Below, in pieces: positions 18,660 through 27,247 of a DNA stretch of 64,000 nucleotides (the stretch's first letter is position 1; each line of letters begins with the position of its first letter). This stretch comes from Saccharomycopsis phalli. Its lineage: Eukaryota; Ascomycota; Saccharomycetes; Ascoideales; Saccharomycopsidaceae. The notes under the pieces are model-generated. The model was not told the DNA's origin and ran no database searches. It was given only the letters and a program-made list of their open reading frames with translations. Position numbers and translations under genes: made by a program. Location of the stretch: assembly GCA_020342235.1 (NCBI GenBank), contig CP073214.1:1116001-1180000 (forward strand). The letters run 5' to 3'.

Positions 18660-21600
18660 ATGTTCCAGAAATTTTCGCAGTTTGGGAAAAACATTCAGGA
18701 TGAGATTAACAGATTGAGCGAACAGCAGGTATCTACAACAGACCTGACGGCAAACGGCACGCCTACCCGAAAGTCTGCAAACTCTGGGAGCTTCGCAAAC
18801 GATAGCAAGGTGTTATACAAAAAGACCCCTGATCCAGCAGAGATTGAAAGCGGAATGAATAACGACGAGACGGAGGAAGAAGAGAAGACAGAAAAAGAGG
18901 AAGATGACAAGGCTGGAGCGGAAGAACAGGGGAAGCAGGATACAGAAAGTACAAAGGCCGAGGAACTAGAGAAAAATGGAGATAACGATGCTCCGCTGCG
19001 TTCGTATAGTGCGTCGCCTGCTCCTGTTGTTCCAGATGCCAACAAGGAATCGGTCAAGGCGAAGTTAAAGAAGTTTGAAAAGTATGAAAAGAAGTATCCA
19101 GTGTTATTGGACGCTTACAAGACTGAGAAGAAGAAGAGCGAGTTGGTTGATAAGTTTGAAAGTGTATTGAAGGAGAACACTCCAATATCCAGTATCTTGG
19201 AGACCGATGGGTTTAAGAACTTTATAAGTTCCTTGAACTTGAAAAATAAGTTATTGAACGAGGAGTTGAAGAGCTTCAACAACAAGTTGAACGCGGCTAA
19301 CAACGAGAACTTGGAGTTTAAGATCAAGATTGAGACCCTAGAAAAACGGAATTGTGATTTGGAGAGCAAGATCAACAAGGAAAAGTCTTTAAGTGATACC
19401 AAGGTCGAGGAGCTTCGTGCCAAGGTACGGGAGTTAGAAAAGAAATCAAAGGAAAGCCAAAAGGCAACTCTGAGCAAATCTGATGAAGACCTTAAGCTCA
19501 AAGTGACAGAGTTGGAGAAAAAGCAAGAACAGCTTGTAAAGCAGAAGGAATCCGATTCTGCAAAGTTGGAGACTTTGACTAAAGAAAAACAGCAGAGCGA
19601 GACCAATGCACAAAATATAGAGAAGGAGTATAAGGAAAAACTTGAAAAATCAACCAAGTTTGGCGAGGAGGCCCAAGAGAAGATTAAACAACTTGAAAGT
19701 GAAAACCAAAAAGAAATCAAAAAACTCGAGAGTGAGAGCCAGGAAAAGATTGAGTCTCTTGAAAATCTGTGCCTGAGCTTAAAGAAAGACTTGACAGAAA
19801 ACAAGTCTAAAGTTACCGAGTTAAAGAGCGTTATTGAAACCAATGAGAAGTCGATTGCAAATAGTGAAAAATTAGTGGCTTTGATGAAGGAAAAATTAAA
19901 AGGACTTGGGGAGAATGGAAAAACTGGTGACAAAGGCGATGAATCAATTGAGTTGAGTATCAAGTATGAAGAAACTAGTCATAAGTTAGAAACTGTTGAA
20001 GAGGAGAAGAATAAATTAAAGAATGAGAATAAGAAATTGGAGGATAAAATTGAGGACTTAGAAGATATGATTAGAAATATTGGTAACGAGTTGGTGGAAA
20101 GCAAGGAGAACACAAAGGGATACAATAAGATGAAGAAACAATTGGAGGAAAATGAAAAATTGTTGAAAAACTATGCAGAGATAAAATTGACATTGGCCAA
20201 CATGGAACAGGACTATAATGACAAGGAGCACAATTATCAGACTACTAATCATGAATTGACCGAGCAGTTAAAGGATATAACCAAACAATACCATGATTTT
20301 GAAACGGCTAATGGGAAGTTGATGAAGGAGGTAGAAACCACCAAGACAAAATTAAGTAAAAAAGAGGAAGAGTATAAGAAGATTATAAAAGAGAACAAGG
20401 ATTATTCCAAGGAAATTAATAAGTTGACCAAGGAGAAGAATGCCAGCGTGAAAGAAGTTGGAAAGTTGACCAAAGAAAAGGAAACCAGTAAGAAGGAGAT
20501 TGAGTCATTGAAGGAGAAATTGAGTGAACTTAAAAGCACTGGTAATGAGAGCACGTCAATGAAACTAGAAATTGCGACATTGAAGACCACTGTTGAGCAC
20601 AAATCCAAACAAATTGAGAAGTGTGAATCCAGTATTGAGGAGCAAAAGAAGACTGCAAAGGAATTGAATGATGAGATATTAAAGTTAAAGTTAGAAAACA
20701 ATAGTTTCAAGAGCTCCGAGAATTATTTGAAGGACAAGGTTAGCAACTATACGAAACAGAACAAGGAGTTGGAGAAATTGCGGAGTGAAATAAAGGGGAA
20801 ATTGGAGAAGTTAAAGGCTGAAAAAGACGAAATATATGATAAGTACCGATCTGTGCTGAAGGAGTTGGAGACAGAAAAGTCCAGCAAGAATACTTCGAAC
20901 GAAGTGGCTGAGATGAGTAAACAACAAAGTGAGGAACTAGCCATGAGATACAAGGAGTTGGAGGTGAAGATTGAGACGTTGCAAGAGGAGTTAAGTGACA
21001 GTAGAAACCAATTGAGGGTGCGAAGTAATGAGGCTAGAAATTATTCACGGATTGTGACGGAGATGGAACAAAACAAGGATTCTGAGATGAAGGAATTGAC
21101 TTCTGAGATTAAGATTGTCAAGGAGGAGAATGAGGAGCTCAAGCGACAGAATGGTGTTAATATCAAGAAGAAGAACTGGGTTATTGAGGAGTTGCAGGCA
21201 GATATCAAGGAATTACAAAAGAAATTGAGAAATGAGCAGCAGCAGCATGAGGACTTGGAAGACAAATTGAATGAAGTGATGGCCAAGGAGCGCAAGAATA
21301 GTAATGTATCCTTGATATTGGATAGCGGTTCGACTGACGAGACTACTTTGGTGAGTAGATTGAAGGAGTCGGTAAAGAGCTCAGAGTTGAGGATTCGGGA
21401 GTATGAGCAGTCGCTCAATAAGTACCAGAAATTGAATGACGACTTGTCATTGAAGAATGATAGACTCACAAAGAATTACAAGTTGTTGATCAGCCAAACT
21501 AAGACATTGAAGGATAAGATTCAAGAAAGTTCTGTATCCAGTCCAGTTACGTCGAGATCCAGTTCGGTTGTATCACTTGATGAGGAAGCCACTGTTAAAC

Positions 21601-21746
21601 ATAATGAGAATATTGCGTACATTAAGAATGTTCTCTTGGGTTTTTTGGAAAAGAAGGACCAAAGACGGCAGTTGTTGCCGGTGATTTCTTCGCTATTGAT
21701 GTTGGATACTGTTGATGAGAAGAGATTGATGGTGGCATTGAAATAG
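18660..21746 (+). CDS. IMH1: GRIP-domain golgin Imh1
   Basis: A trans-Golgi tethering protein that binds the GTPase Arl1 through its GRIP domain and helps endosome-to-Golgi traffic. The start at 18660 (MFQKFSQFGKNIQDEINRL) fits the family's N-terminus; the frame is open 23 codons further upstream. The protein has 1028 aa (911 in S. cerevisiae). An acidic low-complexity stretch (about 60-110) is followed by almost 800 residues of Lys/Glu-rich coiled coil. The C-terminal GRIP domain shows the signature Tyr in NIAYIKNVLLGFLEKKDQ, then RRQLLPVISSLL. Gene and protein are strongly biased to K, E, L and S. Confidence 0.9.
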   Translation: MFQKFSQFGKNIQDEINRLSEQQVSTTDLTANGTPTRKSANSGSFANDSKVLYKKTPDPAEIESGMNNDETEEEEKTEKEEDDKAGAEEQGKQDTESTKAEELEKNGDNDAPLRSYSASPAPVVPDANKESVKAKLKKFEKYEKKYPVLLDAYKTEKKKSELVDKFESVLKENTPISSILETDGFKNFISSLNLKNKLLNEELKSFNNKLNAANNENLEFKIKIETLEKRNCDLESKINKEKSLSDTKVEELRAKVRELEKKSKESQKATLSKSDEDLKLKVTELEKKQEQLVKQKESDSAKLETLTKEKQQSETNAQNIEKEYKEKLEKSTKFGEEAQEKIKQLESENQKEIKKLESESQEKIESLENLCLSLKKDLTENKSKVTELKSVIETNEKSIANSEKLVALMKEKLKGLGENGKTGDKGDESIELSIKYEETSHKLETVEEEKNKLKNENKKLEDKIEDLEDMIRNIGNELVESKENTKGYNKMKKQLEENEKLLKNYAEIKLTLANMEQDYNDKEHNYQTTNHELTEQLKDITKQYHDFETANGKLMKEVETTKTKLSKKEEEYKKIIKENKDYSKEINKLTKEKNASVKEVGKLTKEKETSKKEIESLKEKLSELKSTGNESTSMKLEIATLKTTVEHKSKQIEKCESSIEEQKKTAKELNDEILKLKLENNSFKSSENYLKDKVSNYTKQNKELEKLRSEIKGKLEKLKAEKDEIYDKYRSVLKELETEKSSKNTSNEVAEMSKQQSEELAMRYKELEVKIETLQEELSDSRNQLRVRSNEARNYSRIVTEMEQNKDSEMKELTSEIKIVKEENEELKRQNGVNIKKKNWVIEELQADIKELQKKLRNEQQQHEDLEDKLNEVMAKERKNSNVSLILDSGSTDETTLVSRLKESVKSSELRIREYEQSLNKYQKLNDDLSLKNDRLTKNYKLLISQTKTLKDKIQESSVSSPVTSRSSSVVSLDEEATVKHNENIAYIKNVLLGFLEKKDQRRQLLPVISSLLMLDTVDEKRLMVALK

Positions 21747-22002
21747 ACAGGTTGTTAGAATAATAAAGTAGATACAATGTGGTAAAGAGAGGATTGTATT
21801 ATCCAAGGGCTATTACCATCTGTTTATGCATAGTACTATATGTATCTATAATAGTCTGTTATCCAAAATAACCTGGGCCCATATTACCTGTACTATCACA
21901 ATGCATGACAGATAAATTGTTAACATTTTTCAGCATGTAGCATGCTCCTTAAATCAGATGGTATGCATACGCTGAACGACTCCCAGAATATTTTCCTGTT
22001 CA

Positions 22003-22743
22003 ATGAGTTTGCAAGAATCGATACTACCACCAACGGATCAAATAATCACAGAAAATGATGCTTCCGATATCGAGGAGTACGAAGGTGAATACAACATGAC
22101 GTCTATTGTCACTGGTAAAGCGGACGAGCCGACACACTCGAGGATGGCGAAAACCGTGGCGGTTTTTTTGAATTTTGCCGTTGGTTTCATTGCCACTATT
22201 TCGGTGGGGATTATATTGGTGTGCTTTGACTTGCGGGCGTTGACAATCAAGCTGTACAAGTTCATGGCGATTCTACACTTGAATTTCATTGAGTGGGTGA
22301 TTCTAGTTGCCACTGCAAGTATAAAATTGTTGTCAGGGTTGCTAGACATGTTTACCAGCTACCACAATCTTCCTGCGTTCAAAAGCCGCTTTGATGTGTC
22401 CTATGGCCAGTTGAACAGCGTGTTTTGGAGCGGGAAAAACGTCACTGCCACCAAAGGCTTCAAGTCGTTCAAGGTGAGCAGCCCAACGCCGTTGAATGCC
22501 AAGAAGCTAGTTGCTGCCATGGACGACGACTTTGGGCAGATTATATCCGCGGCGCCGGTGCAGGTGAAGCCACGGGTGCACAAGAAGTCGATTCGGCGAA
22601 AAGTGCGGCTTGGCCAGCAGAACTTTAAGATCTGGAACGGGTTTCAGAAGAATGCGTCGCAGCCATTGAAGGACACCCTCAATAAGATGGAGGACGCCAT
22701 GTCGCCCAAGACGGTGTCGATGTTTGCTCCGGCTAGTTCTTGA
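22003..22743 (+). CDS. uncharacterised two-pass membrane protein
   Basis: 246 aa starting at an ATG at 22003. An acidic N-terminus (DASDIEEYEGEY) precedes two hydrophobic segments: VFLNFAVGFIATISVGIILV (about 54-73) and WVILVATASIKLLSGLL (about 97-113). A basic C-terminal tail of about 130 residues follows (RVHKKSIRRKVRLGQQNFKI), likely cytosolic. I do not recognise the family. Its last 11 bases overlap the end of the gene on the other strand (22733-23071). The length of the open frame and the domain order suggest a real gene. Confidence 0.7.
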   Translation: MSLQESILPPTDQIITENDASDIEEYEGEYNMTSIVTGKADEPTHSRMAKTVAVFLNFAVGFIATISVGIILVCFDLRALTIKLYKFMAILHLNFIEWVILVATASIKLLSGLLDMFTSYHNLPAFKSRFDVSYGQLNSVFWSGKNVTATKGFKSFKVSSPTPLNAKKLVAAMDDDFGQIISAAPVQVKPRVHKKSIRRKVRLGQQNFKIWNGFQKNASQPLKDTLNKMEDAMSPKTVSMFAPASS

Positions 22744-23071
22744 CGATGGTACCATACATGACGAGCCCCACTGCTAGTAGAATAAATCCATAGATGATAA
22801 GTTTGTCTCTGAGACTTTTGCGCCTAAAACAGCTTACCGAGATGTCCTGTAGCTGCAACTGTTTTGAGTGTTTCTGCTCAAACTCAAATTGGCAAGCTAG
22901 CTTGGTACAATAGGAGCAGTCTTGGCCCTTGCGGTTTGGAAAACGGGCATCCAACTCATGTTTGACGTCCTCGGAGATGGGAAAAAGCAAGTAGGACAAG
23001 TCGCGCAGGTTTTCGCAGCGGCAAAACGTGTTAGCGGCGACGCAACTCAAGAGCAACCACCAAAGCTTCAT
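22733..23071 (-). CDS. small membrane protein with signal peptide
   Basis: 112 aa. The N-terminus MKLWWLLLSCVAANTFC looks like a signal peptide. A lumenal region of about 65 residues holds several cysteines, including a CSYC pair. A single C-terminal membrane segment (LIIYGFILLAVGLVMYGTIV) ends four residues from the C-terminus. This is a type I layout for the ER/Golgi or plasma membrane; the family is not recognised. The stop (TAG at 22733-22735) lies inside the last codons of the convergent gene 22003-22743. A TCACGTGA word at 23117-23124 is about 46 bp before the ATG. Confidence 0.65.
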   Translation of the reverse strand: MKLWWLLLSCVAANTFCRCENLRDLSYLLFPISEDVKHELDARFPNRKGQDCSYCTKLACQFEFEQKHSKQLQLQDISVSCFRRKSLRDKLIIYGFILLAVGLVMYGTIVKN

Positions 23072-23116
23072 TGGACGAATAGTGGTGGTGAGGCCCGTGA
23101 AGAGGAAAATGCCCAG

Positions 23117-23124
23117 TCACGTGA
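23117..23124. promoter_or_regulatory. TCACGTGA palindrome before the 112-aa membrane protein gene
   Basis: Full 8-bp Cbf1-type palindrome, 46 bp upstream of the ATG at 23071 (minus strand). Confidence 0.45.
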
Positions 23125-23176
23125 TCATTTTACGAGAGGGGGAAGGAGGTCAACTATATTGAGTATATATATGCAT

Positions 23177-23434
23177 TTATTTCTCTTGCTTCAAGACCTC
23201 TTCCAAGTTGGAGTGGTCTGGGTTCTTTCTTCCGACCCGCAACTGGCCGCTGGTAAGATGCTTGGTGGAGAAGTAGATTGCGGAGCAAACGGCGATACCC
23301 ATTGCCAAGAATAAAGGCGTCAATTCCACAGGGATGCTGGTTCCTGGTTTCTTAGCAGCATTGAATACCCGCTGGGTAGGTCTCATGCCAACGACACGGT
23401 TGGCACTGAATCGAGCAAATGGAGTAGGGATCAT
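23177..23434 (-). CDS. small mitochondrial inner-membrane protein, B12D/MLRQ (NDUFA4)-like
   Basis: 85 aa from the ATG at 23434 (MIPTPFARFSANRVVGMRPT). Upstream the frame is open only to a GTG. The N-terminus is basic and free of acids, as in a mitochondrial presequence. One membrane segment (PLFLAMGIAVCSAIYFSTKHL) is followed by a short polar tail rich in Lys and Arg. The pattern P-L-F, 15-20 hydrophobic residues, then K-x-L and a basic tail is that of the B12D/MLRQ family (NDUFA4 type) of respiratory-chain accessory proteins. It may be a complex I or complex IV subunit; which is not clear. A CACGTG lies about 50 bp upstream, in the 79-bp gap to the carrier gene. Confidence 0.65.
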   Translation of the reverse strand: MIPTPFARFSANRVVGMRPTQRVFNAAKKPGTSIPVELTPLFLAMGIAVCSAIYFSTKHLTSGQLRVGRKNPDHSNLEEVLKQEK

Positions 23435-23513
23435 TGGAGTAGAAGGCCATGAAAAAATCTGACATGATTTTCTACGCTGCGCACGTGACACACATTGATT
23501 GCACGGTGATTGG

Positions 23514-24455
23514 CTAGCTATTTACAATGTAGTCCTTGAGGGATTCAAAGGTGAGCCAGCTCACAGCCATTGACGGCACCACTTTGAATAGATTCGCAGT
23601 GAGCCCCTTGTAGTATCCCCGGAACCCCTCCTTCCGCCCGATCGTCACGAGCGCGTCCATCACACTCGTGTACTGGAACCCCAACTCTGCATTTCCCATG
23701 CTGAGCACCTGGAACCGCCGCCGAAGAAGGTCAAACGGGTATGTCAATGTCTGAGCGACTGCTCCGGCAATGGCCCCGTTGAGAAGGTGGATCACCGGCG
23801 ACGTATTCGGCCAGAGGTCCTTGATTTGCTCGTAGGTCGCAAAGTTGATCCCCACGTAGGGCGCGACTCCAAGGGTGGTGGGCCAGAATCCGCGATAGAG
23901 GCCCGCAAGCCCGCCCTCGGAGACGTAGATTTTGCGGAGGAGCACAAGGAACCCGGGGGGCTTTTCCACGCGGCTGTTGACCTTTGCCTGGCGCAACCGG
24001 GCCAAGTTCTGTGCGGTTTGGATCGAGAGCCGGGTGCGCACCAAGTCGAGTGGGTATGTCACAAGCACGCTGGCGGTGCCGGCAATGGCGCCGGAGATGA
24101 GTCGCGCGGTGTTTGAGAGTTCTGTCGCGTGGTTCCGCACGAGAATCTCGTTCTTGAGGTACTGGAACGCGACAAACTGCACCGCCTGGTACGGGAAGAT
24201 GCGCACACAGTTGATTCCGTTGCCGCGGAAAAGCCCGGCGGCGCCTTCCTCCTTCCACATGGTGCCAATCGTGGAGAAGATGCCGTTGTAGTTGCCCGAC
24301 CCGGGGCCCTGGACCTGGAAGATTATCTTGGCTCGTTCAAATGGCGACACCACGGTTCGACTCACGGCACCAGCGACACCGCCGCTGATGAAGGAGGCAA
24401 CGAGATCCTGCTGGAGAAACCGCTTGGTCTCGCTGATCGGAAGCATCTCAGACAT
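23514..24455 (-). CDS. mitochondrial carrier, APS/PAPS transporter type (YPR011C family)
   Basis: SLC25-family carrier of 313 aa with three repeats, each opening with the P-x-[DE]-x-x-[KR] signature: SPFERAKIIFQ (about 37-47), YPLDLVRTRLS (about 131-141) and YPFDLLRRRFQ (about 231-241). Six membrane helices are expected in the mitochondrial inner membrane. The sequence closely follows S. cerevisiae YPR011C, shown to carry adenosine 5'-phosphosulfate and PAPS; for example GLFRGNGINCVRIFPY and YYKGLTANLFKVVPSMAVSW. It would link sulfate assimilation with mitochondria. MET22/HAL2, which removes the PAPS by-product PAP, lies 10 kb away on the same strand. Confidence 0.88.
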   Translation of the reverse strand: MSEMLPISETKRFLQQDLVASFISGGVAGAVSRTVVSPFERAKIIFQVQGPGSGNYNGIFSTIGTMWKEEGAAGLFRGNGINCVRIFPYQAVQFVAFQYLKNEILVRNHATELSNTARLISGAIAGTASVLVTYPLDLVRTRLSIQTAQNLARLRQAKVNSRVEKPPGFLVLLRKIYVSEGGLAGLYRGFWPTTLGVAPYVGINFATYEQIKDLWPNTSPVIHLLNGAIAGAVAQTLTYPFDLLRRRFQVLSMGNAELGFQYTSVMDALVTIGRKEGFRGYYKGLTANLFKVVPSMAVSWLTFESLKDYIVNS

Positions 24456-24540
24456 GGTATGTGTGTGTGTCGTGGATCTGCTGGGGTCTACTCATGTAAT
24501 AAAATTTTTCATGCGCCAGGGTCCGGCCGTTGCATTTGGG

Positions 24541-24674
24541 TGGGTGGTGAGTGGTGGTGAGTGGTGGTGAGTGGTGGGTGATGGGTATAAGTATGGTGTG
24601 AGTATGATAATGGGTATGGTAATGTGTATAACGTGTATAACGTGTATAACGTGTATAACGTGTATAACGTGTAT
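24541..24674. repeat. adjacent tandem repeats: GTGGTGAGTG-type and GTGTATAAC
   Basis: At 24541-24580 a 10-bp unit (GAGTGGTGGT) is repeated three to four times. At 24624-24674 the 9-bp unit GTGTATAAC occurs five times exactly plus a partial copy. Related GTATGATAATG words continue to about 24760. The block lies upstream of the mitochondrial carrier gene. Confidence 0.9.
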
Positions 24675-25020
24675 GATAATGAATATGGTATGTGTATGAT
24701 AATAAATATGGCATGTACATGATTATAATTATGGCATGTGTATGATTATAATTATAATTATTGTAATAATTACACGGAGAAGCTGTCTATAGTCATGATG
24801 ACAACACACTCGTGCAATATACCAACATCACCATGTACCAATACTGTGTCATTAACCAAACCAATATTTTGGACTCACATGTACGCCATTGATGGTAATC
24901 GCAACGTGTCGGGGCAATGGTCATTACCTATACGGAATAAGCATACCTGGAACATTTACGTACAATGTCTACGATCCAACCATGCCCGAAACCCTGTGTA
25001 GAAGAACTCTGTCTGGAACC
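24675..25020. other. intergenic, AT-rich, no gene seen
   Basis: Spacer between two minisatellite blocks. GTATGATAAT/ATTATAATTATGG words thin out to the right. Short ORFs are present but have no support. Confidence 0.5.
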
Positions 25021-25166
25021 ATGTCTAAGCTGTCTAAACTTTGTCTAAGCTGTCCAAACTTTGTCCAAACTGTTCAAACTTTGTCAAAACTGTTCAAACT
25101 TTGTCAAAACTGTCCAAACTTTGTTAAAATTGTCTAAACTTTGTTAAAACTGTCTAAACTTTGTCT
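25021..25166. repeat. 20-bp tandem repeat, about seven copies
   Basis: Unit of the type TGTCCAAACTTTGTCAAAAC with C/T and A/G variation between copies. It is distinct from the neighbouring repeats. Confidence 0.9.
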
Positions 25167-25189
25167 GATATTATCATTCCCTATTTGAA

Positions 25190-25294
25190 ATATTGCCGTG
25201 CTGTATCTTAAATGTCCCTTGCTGTATTTAAAATATTACCGTACTCTCTCCTGAATATTACCGTACTCTCTTGAATATCACCGTACTCTATCTA
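25190..25294. repeat. degenerate repeats containing ATTACCGTACTCTC
   Basis: ATTGCCGTGCTG, ATTACCGTACTCTC (twice) and ATCACCGTACTCTA recur at about 25-35 bp spacing between two better-ordered arrays. Confidence 0.6.
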
Positions 25295-25303
25295 AAATGT
25301 TTC

Positions 25304-25405
25304 TGGTGTTTCTGAGTTCCCTAGTGTTTCTGAGTTCCCCAGTGTTTCTGAGTTCCCTAGTGTTTCTGAATTCCCTAGTGTTTCTGAGTTCCCTAGTGTT
25401 TCTCA
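25304..25405. repeat. 18-bp tandem repeat, five to six copies
   Basis: Unit GTGTTTCTGAGTTCCCTA with single-base variants. It is open in more than one frame because 18 is a multiple of 3, so the ORFs across it are artefacts. It lies just 3' of DPC29. Confidence 0.9.
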
Positions 25406-25582
25406 GCTGTCCCCGATGGTCATCTACATCTCTCGTGCATATTGCAACTTGGACCCCCAAATGCTCAAACATCCTACGGCATGGTCATTAGATTTAATTA
25501 GAAATATCCCAAGTCGGCCAATTACAGCCTGCTCGTATTTTACTGCTATAACCAACTCCAAACATCCTTTGACATCCCTCTA

Positions 25583-26410
25583 CTACGTATCATTGGTATA
25601 CACCGCAGTAACGTCGTCCACACCATCCAACGCCTTCTTGGTCTTATCCAACGCCTCCAGCACCGCTGCATCACCAACACTCACCCGCAACTCCTCCTTT
25701 GGCTCGTACGCAATGCCAATCTCCTTGATCTTGAACCGGGCCTTCAACTTCTCTGCAACCGCACCAGTGGCATTTGGCGTCGTGGCAACCTCCACCAAAT
25801 CCAACGGCGCAACTAGCGTCCCGTCCTTCTCCCGCGTCGCCTCCTCGTCCGACGGATATATCTCGTAGTCCTCTGCGCCGCACTCCACCACTGCATCAAA
25901 GATGTCGTCCTCAGTGAGCCCAGCACTCTTTTCAAACACTACAAAGCCCTTGCGGTCGAAATTAAAGAGACTCGGCGACATGCTGCCTCCGTACCGTGTC
26001 ATGGCCGCCCGCACCTCCCCTACGCTTCGGTTCTTGCTGTCGGTGAGCACCTCAATGATGAAAGCCACTCCCCCGGGACCCATGGCCTCGTAGACGCATT
26101 GCTCCACCTGCTTCTTGGAACCCAAGAGCCCCGCTCCTCGCTTGATTGCGTTCTCAATGACCTTCTTTGGCACGTTGCACTTTTGGGCGTTGTCAATTGC
26201 CGCCTGGAGCCGGATGTTGGAGGCCGGGTCCATGCCGCCTAGCTTTGTAGCCACGGCAATATCGTTGGCAAAACGGCTAGCCATTTTCGACTTTTGCGAG
26301 TCGTTTTTCATCTTGTCATGTTTGATTGTCGACCAGCGGCTGTGGCCGGAAGAAATCACCGCGCTGTGGCTGAATAGCCGCAATTGTACTAGGCTTTGCA
26401 CCAATTTCAT
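25583..26410 (-). CDS. DPC29: mitochondrial YebC/TACO1-family translation factor
   Basis: Homologue of bacterial YebC, human TACO1 and S. cerevisiae Dpc29, which helps mitochondrial ribosomes translate difficult stretches. The start is the ATG at 26410 (MKLVQSLVQLRLFSHSA), giving a good mitochondrial presequence; the 12 codons further upstream begin only at a GTG. The 275 aa begin the YebC core at GHSRWSTIKHDKMKND, then NIRLQAAIDNAQKCNVPKKV, AIKRGAG, YEAMGPGGVAFIIEVLTDSKN and FNFDRKGFVVF. All three domains of the family appear present. Confidence 0.93.
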   Translation of the reverse strand: MKLVQSLVQLRLFSHSAVISSGHSRWSTIKHDKMKNDSQKSKMASRFANDIAVATKLGGMDPASNIRLQAAIDNAQKCNVPKKVIENAIKRGAGLLGSKKQVEQCVYEAMGPGGVAFIIEVLTDSKNRSVGEVRAAMTRYGGSMSPSLFNFDRKGFVVFEKSAGLTEDDIFDAVVECGAEDYEIYPSDEEATREKDGTLVAPLDLVEVATTPNATGAVAEKLKARFKIKEIGIAYEPKEELRVSVGDAAVLEALDKTKKALDGVDDVTAVYTNDT

Positions 26411-26508
26411 GAGTGAAAAATCCCACGCAGAATTCAGCTTCAACACATGACAGGATTTGAATTACACATGGAAATATACAGTAGATGGCTCGCACGGCTG
26501 GATTATAT

Positions 26509-26590
26509 TGGACAGCTTATTCTAGTTATTGGACAGCTTATTCTAGTTATTGGACAGCTTATACTAGTTATTGGACAGCTTATTCTAGTC
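26509..26590. repeat. 21-bp tandem repeat, four copies
   Basis: Unit TTGGACAGCTTATTCTAGTTA, nearly identical copies, between DPC29 and VMA7. Because 21 is a multiple of 3, the ORF across it is an artefact. Confidence 0.92.
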
Positions 26591-26702
26591 AATTGCCCAG
26601 CATATCTTTATCTCAATTGCGCATTATATTATCCATGGTCTAGTACACTTCCCACCATTGTCAGCACCATCACTACAATATCATGCATATTATATTACTA
26701 AA

Positions 26703-27080
26703 CTACTCCCCAAATAATCTCTTCACCCGTCTCAACACAGAGTCCTTCTCTGGGTCGTAGGCATGGTCCTTGGACGGAATCTCCAACACCGCGGGAAACG
26801 CAGCAGTGAAATCCTCCACCTTGTACCGAATCTGCTCAGCCAAATGCTGGTTGATGAGCAAGATTGCGATATCGTCCCGGTCTTGCGTGAAATGATCAAA
26901 ACTCTCCCCCAATTGCTCTGGAGTGGTCTTGCCATCAACCACCACAAAGTTCTTCCGCTTATACTCCTCGCTCTCCTCATTATCAATCTGGCCTATCCCA
27001 GCCAAGAGCGTCCCCGTCACAGTATCTTCGTCGCCAATAACCGCAATCAATGTCCGCTTTTTCGCCTCCTCTGAACTCAT
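26703..27080 (-). CDS. VMA7: V-ATPase V1 subunit F (Vma7)
   Basis: Subunit F of the peripheral V1 sector of the vacuolar proton pump, part of the central stalk that couples ATP hydrolysis to rotor turning. The start is the ATG at 27080 ([20 protein letters not shown]); the ten codons upstream begin only at a GTG. The 125 aa match the family size (118 in S. cerevisiae). The hallmark motifs are present: [19 protein letters not shown], then [16 protein letters not shown] and [20 protein letters not shown] Reb1-like TTACCCGG lies about 45 bp upstream. Confidence 0.96.
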   Translation of the reverse strand: MSSEEAKKRTLIAVIGDEDTVTGTLLAGIGQIDNEESEEYKRKNFVVVDGKTTPEQLGESFDHFTQDRDDIAILLINQHLAEQIRYKVEDFTAAFPAVLEIPSKDHAYDPEKDSVLRRVKRLFGE

Positions 27081-27124
27081 CTTGCTGGCTCGCACAACCC
27101 TCTCACCCACTTACCTCACGCACA

Positions 27125-27133
27125 GTTACCCGG
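27125..27133 (+). promoter_or_regulatory. GTTACCCGG, Reb1-like site before VMA7
   Basis: Located 45-53 bp upstream of the VMA7 ATG (minus-strand gene), inside the 167-bp gap to CHS5. Confidence 0.5.
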
Positions 27134-27247
27134 TTCTTACAGATTTACAATTGTATATTAGCCATGGCCTACAAACGGTTATCAATGTCACCATGTCCCC
27201 AGACGCTAGTCCATCTTATTCTGCATGTGACTCTTTAGTTTCTTGGA

